This document shows, piece after piece, positions 35,204 through 42,777 of a DNA stretch of 64,000 bases (the stretch's first letter is position 1; each line of letters opens with the position of its first letter). Made by a program: the position numbers and the translations under genes. The stretch lies in assembly GCF_031312535.1 (NCBI RefSeq), contig NZ_CP133594.1, positions 310,001 to 374,000 of the forward strand. Reading direction: 5' to 3'. Below the pieces are notes generated by a model. It made no database searches. It was given only the letters and a program-made list of their open reading frames with translations, and was not told the origin of the DNA. The DNA comes from Methanolobus mangrovi (GTDB taxonomy: Archaea > Halobacteriota > Methanosarcinia > Methanosarcinales > Methanosarcinaceae).

Positions 35204-35887
35204 ATGCTCAATAGAAAGCAGGACAGGATTGCAGTTATTACAGTTATTGCATTCATTTGCATTTTTTTCTTATTGGTGCTTACATCTGGCTGTGTGGAAG
35301 ACTTGCAGGAAGAAACCAATACTTCCGGAGAAGCAACTGTATTTGAGGGAAATAAACTCACACCTATCTCAGAGCAGCGTAATAACGCTATTCAGGGTAC
35401 CCAGTACATCGATCAGGACACTTACGAACTTTATGTCCATGGGTTGGTTGGTAATCCTGTTAACCTGAGTTATGAACAGATTCTTGCCTACCCTTCGGTA
35501 ACAAGGTTCGTGCGTCTGGATTGTGTGGAAGGCTGGGGTTTTGATGGGAAATGGACAGGTGTAAGCCTGAATACAATATTCAATGAAACAAGTATCAACA
35601 GTAACGCAACTACTGTCATATTCTATTCTGCCGATGGCTATTCCACAGCACTTGAGCTTGATTACCTTGTGGAGAACGACATCATGCTGGCCTATGAGCT
35701 CAATGATGTAACACTGCCTGCAGACAGGGGCTTTCCTCTTCAGCTTGTCGCAGAAGTAAAATATGGTTACAAATGGGCCAAGTGGATAACCTCAATAGAG
35801 GTCACTGATGAACCTTACAAAGGATATTGGGAAAGCGTGGGTTACAGCAATAATGCGGATGTTGACGGACCTGCTTTTGAGAGATAA
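35204..35887 (+). CDS. Exported molybdopterin-dependent oxidoreductase (sulfite oxidase fold), lipoprotein
   Basis: 227 residues. The signal helix ends in the lipobox LTSGC (C30), so the protein should be anchored on the outer face of the membrane. The SUOX/YedY molybdopterin domain follows: YVHGLVGNPVNLSYEQI, FVRLDCVEGW with the molybdenum-ligand cysteine, FYSADGYSTAL, LPADRGFPLQLV and YKWAKWITSIEV. It lacks the dimerisation domain, as in YedY-type reductases. Substrate is unknown (sulfoxide or N-oxide reduction is typical). The ccmABC genes directly downstream suggest a cytochrome partner. Confidence 0.88.
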   Translation: MLNRKQDRIAVITVIAFICIFFLLVLTSGCVEDLQEETNTSGEATVFEGNKLTPISEQRNNAIQGTQYIDQDTYELYVHGLVGNPVNLSYEQILAYPSVTRFVRLDCVEGWGFDGKWTGVSLNTIFNETSINSNATTVIFYSADGYSTALELDYLVENDIMLAYELNDVTLPADRGFPLQLVAEVKYGYKWAKWITSIEVTDEPYKGYWESVGYSNNADVDGPAFER

Positions 35888-35971
35888 TACTTTAATCATC
35901 TTTTTCGTTCTCTTTTCAAAGGTCAGTTTTGGACAAAACGTTAATCTATATAAGCCGTAAATATAGCTCCA

Positions 35972-36718
35972 ATGGACAGTATCATATCAATAAATGGTCT
36001 TTCAAAAATTTTTGGCCACAGGAGGGCGCTGAACAATATAAACCTTGAAATAGGAAAAGGTGAGTTCGTTGCGATTTTTGGTCCCAATGGAGCCGGGAAG
36101 ACCACTCTTCTTAAGGTAATGTCCACCATAATCGAGCCAACCAGGGGAACTGTGCTTATCAATAGCATTGAAAGCAAAAAAGATCCTTCTAAAATAAGAG
36201 GTATGATAGGTGCCATCTCCCATGAGACGTACCTCTATGATGAGCTTACTGCAAGGGAGAACCTGGTTTTTTTCTCACGCATGTACGGTATTGGAAAGAA
36301 CGAAATTGATGAAAGGGTGGAAGATATACTGAAAAGTGTCGACCTCTTTCAGCGTGCCGATGACAGGACTGCTTCGTTCTCAAGAGGAATGAAACAGAGA
36401 CTTTCCATTGCAAGAGCCATGTTGCATCATCCTTCAATTTTGCTGATGGATGAACCCTATACAGGACTTGACCAGCATGCGGCTGAAAATTTTGAACGTG
36501 TCCTCATGAATACTGGTAACTCCGGTATGACCCGGATAATGATAACACATAACATTGAGCGGGCTTTTGAGCTATGTGACCGCATGCTCATAATGGACAG
36601 GGGAGAGATACGCTTCGATAGATCCAAAAAGGACATTGGCACTGTTGAGAATTTGAAGGAAAAGTATCTTTCTATTATGGCGAAGGATACGGATGCAGAG
36701 GGTCTGAGCAATTTGTAG
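35972..36718 (+). CDS. ccmA: Heme exporter ATP-binding protein CcmA-like
   Basis: 248 residues, an ABC ATPase: Walker A GPNGAGKTT, signature FSRGMKQR, Walker B LLMDEPYTGLD, and H-loop ITHNIERAFE. With CcmB and CcmC it belongs to the system that delivers heme for cytochrome c maturation. ATG 35972 follows a TATA-like TTAATCTATATAAG at 35940-35953, giving a short or absent leader. The stop at 36718 is 15 bases before ccmB. Confidence 0.9.
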   Translation: MDSIISINGLSKIFGHRRALNNINLEIGKGEFVAIFGPNGAGKTTLLKVMSTIIEPTRGTVLINSIESKKDPSKIRGMIGAISHETYLYDELTARENLVFFSRMYGIGKNEIDERVEDILKSVDLFQRADDRTASFSRGMKQRLSIARAMLHHPSILLMDEPYTGLDQHAAENFERVLMNTGNSGMTRIMITHNIERAFELCDRMLIMDRGEIRFDRSKKDIGTVENLKEKYLSIMAKDTDAEGLSNL

Positions 36719-36733
36719 GGTGGTGTGATATCA

Positions 36734-37408
36734 ATGATAAAAAGCCTCTACATTGCAGCAAAGGACCTGAAAGCGGAGTTTCGCACAAAGCAGATGCTCA
36801 ATTCCATGCTTATATTTTCATTAATAGTCATTGTTATATTCAGCATCTCATTCGGGGATTTGCTCAGCCAGCCCGACATGGTTGCAAAACTTGCCCCGGG
36901 TGTGTTATGGATAGCTTTCACTTTTGCAGGAACTCTGGGATTATCCCGTTCCTTTGCAGGAGAGATTGAGAACGGATGTCTTGAAGGATTGAAACTCTCA
37001 CCAATTGACAGGGGTTCTATCTACACAGGAAAGACAATATCAGGTGCAGTACTGATGTTCACTGTTGAGATTCTTACAATCCCCATCTTCATTGTACTTT
37101 TCAATTACAACATAACCGGGATTATCGGACTTGCAATCGTAATTTTCCTCGGAACCGTCGGGTTCATGAGTGTGGGAACATTGCTCTCGGCACTTTCAGC
37201 AAGCACAAGAACAAGGGAGATCATGCTTCCGGTACTTTTGCTTCCGCTTATCATCCCTGTCATAATTCCGGCGGTTATGGCAACCGGAAAGATACTCGTG
37301 GATGGCAACATTGGAAATATACTTTCGGAACTGCGATTGCTTCTGGTCTATGATATGATATTCTTCATAATCGGACAACTTGTCTTTGAATATACTATCA
37401 TGGACTGA
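36734..37408 (+). CDS. ccmB: Heme exporter membrane protein CcmB
   Basis: 224 residues and six membrane helices. Features match CcmB: an N-terminal FRTKQMLNSMLIFSLIVIV in outline, FAGTLGLSRSFAGEIENGCLEGL in outline, SPIDRGSIY, and a C-terminal helix. It is the permease partner of CcmA. The in-frame GTG at 36725 lies inside GGTGTGAT, the ribosome-binding site for ATG 36734, so the ATG is preferred. Confidence 0.9.
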   Translation: MIKSLYIAAKDLKAEFRTKQMLNSMLIFSLIVIVIFSISFGDLLSQPDMVAKLAPGVLWIAFTFAGTLGLSRSFAGEIENGCLEGLKLSPIDRGSIYTGKTISGAVLMFTVEILTIPIFIVLFNYNITGIIGLAIVIFLGTVGFMSVGTLLSALSASTRTREIMLPVLLLPLIIPVIIPAVMATGKILVDGNIGNILSELRLLLVYDMIFFIIGQLVFEYTIMD

Positions 37409-37410
37409 AA

Positions 37411-37491
37411 ATGTCAGATTGGGAATGGGAATTGGAGACTGGTGGCTGGAACCGCGGGATGTATGAAAAAGATTTAAACCAGGAGCTTTAA
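37411..37491 (+). CDS. Candidate 26-aa small protein between ccmB and ccmC
   Basis: ATG 37411 lies 3 bases after the ccmB stop and the frame ends TAA 37489-37491, 18 bases before ccmC. The 26 residues are rich in tryptophan and acidic (MSDWEWELETGGWNR). It is at the place where bacterial operons often carry ccmD, but has no membrane helix, so it is not CcmD. No clear ribosome-binding site. A TATA-like GATTTAAA at 37471-37478 inside it may serve ccmC, and the frame may be chance. Confidence 0.25.
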   Translation: MSDWEWELETGGWNRGMYEKDLNQEL

Positions 37492-37509
37492 TTAGGCAGA
37501 GGAATCAGC

Positions 37510-38220
37510 ATGCTTATTGACAGGAAAAAAGAGATAATAATTTCAGCTATTACAGTCCCTGTTATGCTAATTGCCATGTGGATGGTCTTTTTTTACCTGC
37601 CTCCTATGAAGGGAAATGCAGGTGAGGTACTTGACAGCAGTTTCAATATCTTCTATTTTCATCTGCCAATCGCAATAGTATCTTATCTGGCATTCACAGT
37701 GGTCTTCATTGCAAGCATAATGCAGCTTAAGGGGAACAACAGAAAATGGGATATCGTTGCTCACTCTGCTGCTGAAGTAGGGGTTGTATTTGCTTTCCTC
37801 GTACTTGTGACAGGGTCTATATGGGCAAAAGCCACATGGGGATGGTACTGGGTATGGGAGCCTCGGCTCACGACTTCTCTTGCACTCTTCCTTGTTTATC
37901 TTGCTTACCTGATGCTTCGGCAGGCACTTGAGGAGCCGGAGAAGAGAGCACGTCTTGCGGCTGTTTTCGGAATTGTCGGCTTCATGTCCGTTCCACTTAG
38001 TTTCTTTTCAATACGTTTGTGGCGTTCAGCCCATCCTCTGATGTTCGGTGGCTCTTCCTATGGAGGCAGTGGTGGAGGGCTTGAAGGTAGTTCACTTCAG
38101 CTGACGCTTATGATCAATATGCTGGCCTTTGCACTGCTATTTGCATCAATGCTTATTTACAGGGTAAACAACGAAGCCTTGAAGGAAGAGATAGAAGAAG
38201 CAAAGTATAATTCTGCATGA
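37510..38220 (+). CDS. ccmC: Cytochrome c assembly protein CcmC
   Basis: 236 residues with six membrane helices. The WWD heme-handling motif is visible as WGWYWVWEPRLTTSL, and histidines in FYFHLP and SAHPLMF fit the axial ligands. CcmC binds exported heme and passes it to CcmE, which is not in this window. Its order after ccmA and ccmB and the same strand make one operon likely. In methanogens these genes track with membrane c-type cytochromes. Confidence 0.92.
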   Translation: MLIDRKKEIIISAITVPVMLIAMWMVFFYLPPMKGNAGEVLDSSFNIFYFHLPIAIVSYLAFTVVFIASIMQLKGNNRKWDIVAHSAAEVGVVFAFLVLVTGSIWAKATWGWYWVWEPRLTTSLALFLVYLAYLMLRQALEEPEKRARLAAVFGIVGFMSVPLSFFSIRLWRSAHPLMFGGSSYGGSGGGLEGSSLQLTLMINMLAFALLFASMLIYRVNNEALKEEIEEAKYNSA

Positions 38221-38262
38221 GGATAAGAAAAACATATAAGCCACTGATATCATTATTCCTGC

Positions 38263-39351
38263 ATGTTGTTTGAACCTATAAGACTTGGAAATATGGAAGT
38301 TCCAAACCGTTTTGTGCGCTCAGCCACCCATGAGTGGATGGCAGAGCCTGATGGCACGCCGACTGACAGGTTAGGTGACCTTTATGAAGAGCTTGCACGC
38401 AATGACGTGGGACTCATTATCACAGGGTATGCATACGTCAACCCTAAAGGTAAAAGTGACCGCCTACAGCAGGGGATCTATGACGATAAGTTCGTAGAAC
38501 CTTATAGGAAGATGGTTTCCAGGGTCCATGAACATGGAAGCAAGATCGTTATTCAAATCGTACACGGCGGCAGGCAAACAATGCTGAGTGCTGAGAATCC
38601 CATTATGCTTGCTCCTTCTGCTGTGACAAATAAAAGGAACGGTGTCACTCCTGAGGAAATGACTGAAGAGGAAGTTCTTGAGACGATAGAGGACTTTGCC
38701 AATGCTGCAAGAAGAGCAAAGGAAGCAGGTTTTGATGGTGTGCAGCTTCACTGTGCCCATGGTTTTTTGCTCAGCAATTTCATTTCTCCCTATACCAACA
38801 GGCGCAAGGACAGGTGGGGTGGTTCTACTGAGAAGAGGACACAGGTCATTGTAGATATCATCGAAAGGATACATGAGATGATCGGGGATGACTTCCCTAT
38901 ACTTGTCAAGCTGAATGCTACCGATGGTTTCCCGAAGGGCACGAAGAATGTCCTTGATGCCCCTGAATGCGTTGAGATAGCAAAGATACTTGCTGCAAAT
39001 GGGGTATGTGCAATAGAGGTCAGCGGTGGCATTGTTGAAGCAGGACAGCAGATGTTCAGAACAAAGATCAATGACGCGGATGATGAAGCATATTACAGGG
39101 AATATTCCTGGATGATAAAAGAAGCCGTGAACGTGCCAATCATACTGGTGGGTGGCATACGTTCTAAAGCTGTTATGGAAAAGATGCTTGCTGAAGAGTA
39201 TGCTGATATGATTTCCCTTTGCAGACCGCTAATATGCGAACCTGACCTTGTTCCGAAAATAAGGAATGGTGAAACAGAGATTGTAAAATGTGTATCGTGC
39301 AACCTGTGTTCCGATGAGAGTGGAATAAAGTGCAATTATAATTTTGATTGA
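38263..39351 (+). CDS. NADH:flavin oxidoreductase of the OYE family
   Basis: 362 residues. The TIM barrel opens with FEPIRLGNMEVPNRFVRSAT; the active-site IVIQIVHGGRQ, the GFDGVQLHCAHGFLLSNF strand and NRRKDRWGG are standard. Cysteines in the C-terminal VKCVSCNLCSDESGIKCN make a CxxCxxC-x7-C group, a possible [4Fe-4S] site of 2,4-dienoyl-CoA reductase-like members, without their following FAD domain. It should reduce an activated C=C with NAD(P)H. TATA at about 38236 (ATATAAGC) gives it its own promoter; the 3' end overlaps the HAD gene by 16 bases. Confidence 0.88.
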   Translation: MLFEPIRLGNMEVPNRFVRSATHEWMAEPDGTPTDRLGDLYEELARNDVGLIITGYAYVNPKGKSDRLQQGIYDDKFVEPYRKMVSRVHEHGSKIVIQIVHGGRQTMLSAENPIMLAPSAVTNKRNGVTPEEMTEEEVLETIEDFANAARRAKEAGFDGVQLHCAHGFLLSNFISPYTNRRKDRWGGSTEKRTQVIVDIIERIHEMIGDDFPILVKLNATDGFPKGTKNVLDAPECVEIAKILAANGVCAIEVSGGIVEAGQQMFRTKINDADDEAYYREYSWMIKEAVNVPIILVGGIRSKAVMEKMLAEEYADMISLCRPLICEPDLVPKIRNGETEIVKCVSCNLCSDESGIKCNYNFD

Positions 39352-40031
39352 AGACAGTTATACGAGGGTTCAAGTTTCCTGAGGAACTCAACCAGGTGGA
39401 TGTGGTCTTCAATAATCATGTCTGCCTGATGGAATTTTTTCGGATCAAGGTATGTTGGTATTGCTACACAGTACAAACCTGCCTTTTTTGCAGACTCCAC
39501 CCCCATGGGTGCATTCTCTATCACTATGGCCTCATGACTTGAGATGCCAAGCATTTCCATAGCCTTTAGATATGGGTCTGGCTCAGGTTTTCCATGCTGC
39601 ACATCGTCAGCTGTGACAATCTCCCTGAATATTCCGGGATATTGGGATTGTACTATGTCGTAGACTATCGGCCTGTCAGAGCCCGATACAACAGCCAGGT
39701 CGAATCTCTGCTTCAGGTTGCTCAGGCATTCCTGCATTCCGTCAAAGACCTTAAGTTCTACTATCCTGTTGAACTCGGCAATATATCTCTCAACAATATC
39801 CGGGATGTCATAATTTGATGCATCTCCCGTACCTTTTTCAAGCAGGAATGCAACGATGTCCACGGTCCTTTCACCTTCTCTTTCGAAGATGTCCTGTTTA
39901 TCCATTTCCACGCCTATCTCATCAAAGATGTGCTGGACCGCTTCTGCATGATATGACATCGAATCAACAAGAACGCCATCCATATCGAATATTACTGCCT
40001 TTAACAAATCATCACCGTTAGGTGGAAGCAT
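39336..40031 (-). CDS. HAD-superfamily hydrolase (beta-phosphoglucomutase/phosphatase-like)
   Basis: 231 residues. HAD motif I VIFDMDGVLVDS, motif II AVVSGSD, motif III KPEPDPYLKA and motif IV ENAPMGVESAKKAG are all present, with a helical cap between. It is a phosphatase or phosphoglycosyl mutase of the DhaK/PGM group; the substrate is unknown. The last residues overlap the OYE gene by 16 bases. It follows the SBF-transporter gene by 11 bases on the same strand and is probably cotranscribed. Confidence 0.9.
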   Translation of the reverse strand: MLPPNGDDLLKAVIFDMDGVLVDSMSYHAEAVQHIFDEIGVEMDKQDIFEREGERTVDIVAFLLEKGTGDASNYDIPDIVERYIAEFNRIVELKVFDGMQECLSNLKQRFDLAVVSGSDRPIVYDIVQSQYPGIFREIVTADDVQHGKPEPDPYLKAMEMLGISSHEAIVIENAPMGVESAKKAGLYCVAIPTYLDPKKFHQADMIIEDHIHLVEFLRKLEPSYNCLQSKL

Positions 40032-40042
40032 CAGTCAGCATT

Positions 40043-40963
40043 CTATAAACCTGTTTTGTCTTCATTGGATGACCAGTATGCAGCCAGAGCAGAGCCCATG
40101 ATGTTGTGCCATATGCTGAACAAAGCACCAGGCAGCGCGGCCAGAGGTGAGAAATACTTTACAGCAAGAGCCACACTCAATCCGGAATTCTGCATTCCTA
40201 CTTCGATTGCCAGGGTCCTTGCATCCTTTTCATCAAGTCCCAGTGTTTTTGAAATGAGATATCCACTGGCAAATCCGAATCCGTTGTGGAGGATGACTGC
40301 TACTATCACCATTTTTCCGGCAATGAGGATGTTATCCTTGTTCAGTGCAATGATTATGGCAATGATGAGAACGATAGTAGCTACGGATAATGCCGGAAAT
40401 GCGTGCCTGAATCTTTCGATATGAGTGTCGAAAAGTGTGTTTATGATTATTCCAAGTGCTACCGGTACGAGAACTATCTTTACAATGCTTATCATCATGC
40501 TGCCGATTTCCACAGGCACTGCCTGTCCGATATATAGCCATGTGAGTGCAGGGGTCAGGATGAAAGCCAGCAATGTGGAAACAGATGTAAGTGTGATCGA
40601 AAGGGCTACATCTCCTTTTGCAAGATAGCAGATGACGTTTGAAGCTGTCCCTCCTGGGCAGGAACCCAACAGTACCATTCCTGCCATGATCTCAACGGGA
40701 AGGTTGAGAATATATGACAGGATGAAGGCAATAAGTGGCATCAATATGTACTGCATTGCAGTTCCAAGGACTATCACACCCGGTCTTTTGAGGACAAGCA
40801 GGAAATCATTTGCTGAAAGGGTGATTCCCATGCCAAACATCACAACTCCAAGTAGCGGGGTAATTGCATCCTTATAAGGGGAAAAGGCAGCAGGATAAGC
40901 GAAGGCTATGATCGAGAAAATGATTGCCCAGAGTGGGAACAGGGAGGTGAATTTTCTTATCAT
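40043..40963 (-). CDS. Bile acid:sodium symporter family transporter (SBF)
   Basis: 306 residues, about nine or ten membrane helices. Motifs such as GMGITLSANDF, GSCPGGTASNVICYLAKGDVALS and EVGMQNSGLSVALA are those of the SBF family (ASBT-like, COG0385). The crossing helices with conserved Gln/Asn form the sodium and substrate sites. In prokaryotes substrates include pantoate or organic anions; none can be assigned here. It heads a two-gene operon with the HAD hydrolase. Confidence 0.9.
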   Translation of the reverse strand: MIRKFTSLFPLWAIIFSIIAFAYPAAFSPYKDAITPLLGVVMFGMGITLSANDFLLVLKRPGVIVLGTAMQYILMPLIAFILSYILNLPVEIMAGMVLLGSCPGGTASNVICYLAKGDVALSITLTSVSTLLAFILTPALTWLYIGQAVPVEIGSMMISIVKIVLVPVALGIIINTLFDTHIERFRHAFPALSVATIVLIIAIIIALNKDNILIAGKMVIVAVILHNGFGFASGYLISKTLGLDEKDARTLAIEVGMQNSGLSVALAVKYFSPLAALPGALFSIWHNIMGSALAAYWSSNEDKTGL

Positions 40964-41068
40964 GATCTTGTCCTGAAATCGACTTACGTGATGTATGTGA
41001 TGTTCACAACTATTCCATATAGTTTGGAAGTTATAATATAAATAGTACAGTTCCTTATTAGTTGAATC

Positions 41069-41752
41069 ATGAGACTGGATGCATACCTTGTTGAAATGGG
41101 TTATTTTAAATCTAGGGGAAGGGCAAAGACAGCCATACTTAATGGTAATGTCAAGGTTAGCGGTACCATTGTCAAAAAGCCTTCTAAAGATGTCAGTGGG
41201 GATGCTGAGGTTGATGTAGAGGAGGGACTTGATATGCCCCGTGGCTACTTCAAACTCAAGAACATACAGGATGCTACCGGCATAATTGCCGAAAATGACA
41301 GGGTCCTTGACCTCGGATCAAGCGCTGGTGGATTCATGCTGATGGCATCTGAGATCGCTTCTTCTGTCAGGGGTGTGGAGTACAGCAGGGACTTTAAAGC
41401 AGAACTTGGAAAGATAGCTCATGAGAAAGAAAATGTATCTTTCATGTTTGGTGATGTCTTCCAGATACCATTAAAGGAAATGTCCCCGGAACAGGTTGAT
41501 GTGATACTCAGCGATATGACCGTTGAGCCTATGGCTTCTCTTTCTGCTCTTCAGAGAGTTTTACCACTACTGCGGGATAATGGGAAATTACTTCAGGTAA
41601 TCAAGATTGAGAAACAAGAGAATCGCAAACCTATACTCGCGAAGGTTGAATCAATGGGTCTGACAATCCTTAATGTTCTTGAATCGGAAAAGCAGGAGAT
41701 ATATATCATTGCACAAAAAGTTGTATCGGATGATTCCAATCAGCAATTCTAA
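41069..41752 (+). CDS. TlyA-like S4-domain rRNA methyltransferase
   Basis: 227 residues. An S4 RNA-binding domain (MRLDAYLVEMGYFKSRGRAKTAILNGNVKV in outline) leads a FtsJ/TlyA-like SAM methylase, with motif I VLDLGSSAGGFMLM, VRGVEYSRDF and VDVILSDMTVEP. TlyA adds 2'-O-methyl groups to rRNA. The archaeal group is shorter than bacterial TlyA and the exact site is unknown. TATA at about 41035 (TATAATATAAATA) yields a short leader. It pairs with the DUF2119 gene 14 bases downstream. Confidence 0.85.
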   Translation: MRLDAYLVEMGYFKSRGRAKTAILNGNVKVSGTIVKKPSKDVSGDAEVDVEEGLDMPRGYFKLKNIQDATGIIAENDRVLDLGSSAGGFMLMASEIASSVRGVEYSRDFKAELGKIAHEKENVSFMFGDVFQIPLKEMSPEQVDVILSDMTVEPMASLSALQRVLPLLRDNGKLLQVIKIEKQENRKPILAKVESMGLTILNVLESEKQEIYIIAQKVVSDDSNQQF

Positions 41753-41766
41753 AAATTAAGATTCGT

Positions 41767-42372
41767 ATGTCATATAGGATACTCGGAGAGGGAAAGCCCG
41801 TCAGGTTGTTTGTAGCAGGCCTGCATGGCGAGGAATGGAAGGATACGTCTGACATACTTGAGGGCATAGAAGCACCTCAGAAAGGTACCCTTGCAATTAT
41901 TCCACTTGTGAACAAGGGGAACTATATCTCCACACTTGATGATAATTATTTTACAGATATCGGCACCCCTATAATAGAGGCAGTGGAAGAACTCAGGCCG
42001 GATATTTATATAGAAATTCATTCTTATTCTGCGGAAAACCTCATCAAGCTGACAGAACCTGAAAGACTAGATCGCATAGGTGTTCCGGCATTCAGCAGGC
42101 TTGATCATGATGTGCTTCTGGGTTCTGTTGCACCATATATTCGCAGGAAGTATTTTCCACAGGATGCACTCTGCCTGACCTTTGAGATACAAAAAGAGAA
42201 TGCGCTTTCCAAGCAATATGCTGCGAAGATCATAGACCAGATGAAGGAATTCGTATCTAAAGAAGATTTTCTCAAGTGCATGCTTAAAAGATATCCTAAA
42301 CAGGCAAAAAAGGCTATTGAGGACTACAGGAATTTTTATGGCTTATCGAATGATGATACTCCAACTTTATAA
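41767..42372 (+). CDS. DUF2119 family protein
   Basis: 201 residues, recognised as the methanogen DUF2119 family: FVAGLHGEEWKDTSDIL, AIIPLVNKGNYISTLDDNYF, and DIYIEIHSYSAENLIKLTEPER. HGEE and IEIHSY are the kind of histidine/glutamate motifs used by zinc carboxypeptidase-like aspartoacylase and succinylglutamate desuccinylase enzymes. A hydrolase of that fold is plausible; substrate unknown. It probably shares an operon with the TlyA-like gene. Confidence 0.82.
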   Translation: MSYRILGEGKPVRLFVAGLHGEEWKDTSDILEGIEAPQKGTLAIIPLVNKGNYISTLDDNYFTDIGTPIIEAVEELRPDIYIEIHSYSAENLIKLTEPERLDRIGVPAFSRLDHDVLLGSVAPYIRRKYFPQDALCLTFEIQKENALSKQYAAKIIDQMKEFVSKEDFLKCMLKRYPKQAKKAIEDYRNFYGLSNDDTPTL

Positions 42373-42433
42373 ATTAGCTATGAAAGATAACACTAATAAA
42401 TAGAAAAAGATTGGAGGAAAAAAGGTGCCAGTG

Positions 42434-42462
42434 TGCCTAATAATAAAAATTAATATTAGGCA
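42434..42462 (-). terminator. Hairpin terminator of the microprotein gene
   Basis: Arms TGCCTAATA (42434-42442) and TATTAGGCA (42454-42462) are perfect over 9 bases with an 11-base loop, 3 bases past the stop of the small minus-strand gene. On that strand a run of six T (complementary to AAAAAA near 42419) follows about 10 bases later. Confidence 0.55.
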
Positions 42463-42464
42463 TA

Positions 42465-42569
42465 CTAGCTGAGAAGGGTATAGTATGCAATGATTGCAAC
42501 GGTAAGTGTGGTCAGAGTCGTGGCAAATTTTGTGAAATTGATATTGTTGTTGTAGTAGTGTTCTGTCAT
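42465..42569 (-). CDS. Candidate 34-aa single-helix membrane microprotein
   Basis: A frame of 34 residues beginning MTEHYYNNNINF, then a threonine-rich hydrophobic helix (ATTLTTLTVAIIAYYTLL) of about 20 residues that can span a membrane. Support comes from context: GTATATATAC at 42599-42608 is a strong TATA element, placed so that transcription starts about 8 bases before the ATG, and a hairpin terminator follows the stop. Two almost identical palindromes lie at the start and just upstream of the TATA box. No homologue known to me. With no conservation data it stays a candidate. Confidence 0.5.
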   Translation of the reverse strand: MTEHYYNNNINFTKFATTLTTLTVAIIAYYTLLS

Positions 42570-42636
42570 GATTTATCATGATATACTACAGATTGATAGT
42601 ATATATACATTGCGCTAATCTATCATGATTAATCAT
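42568..42636 (-). promoter_or_regulatory. Double-operator promoter of the microprotein gene
   Basis: ATGATTTATCAT (42568-42579) covers the start codon and expected initiation site; ATGATTAATCAT (42625-42636) lies beyond the TATA element GTATATATAC (42599-42608). They differ at one base and their centres are 57 bases apart. A single repressor binding both sites, perhaps with looping, is the simplest reading. Confidence 0.58.
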
Positions 42637-42751
42637 ATCTATTTAAAATTTTATTTTAGTTTCCTGCTCAATGGACGAAGCAAGATGTGCAAAGTCAATC
42701 CCTAGCGGGGCGGCTTAATTAGAAAAGAATTTAAAAAAAAGTTTGAATGAA

Positions 42752-42769
42752 AAGAGGTTTTACCCTCTT
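42752..42769 (-). terminator. Thermosome terminator hairpin
   Basis: Arms AAGAGG (42752-42757) and CCTCTT (42764-42769) lie just past the thermosome stop on the minus strand, followed within about 20 bases by a run of eight T on that strand. Confidence 0.5.
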
Positions 42770-42777
42770 TACATCAT

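Noticed and set aside
42367-42579. 70-codon minus-strand frame over the microprotein locus
   Set aside because: It runs through the terminator hairpin and in a different frame from the TATA-supported 34-codon one; its composition is not protein-like.
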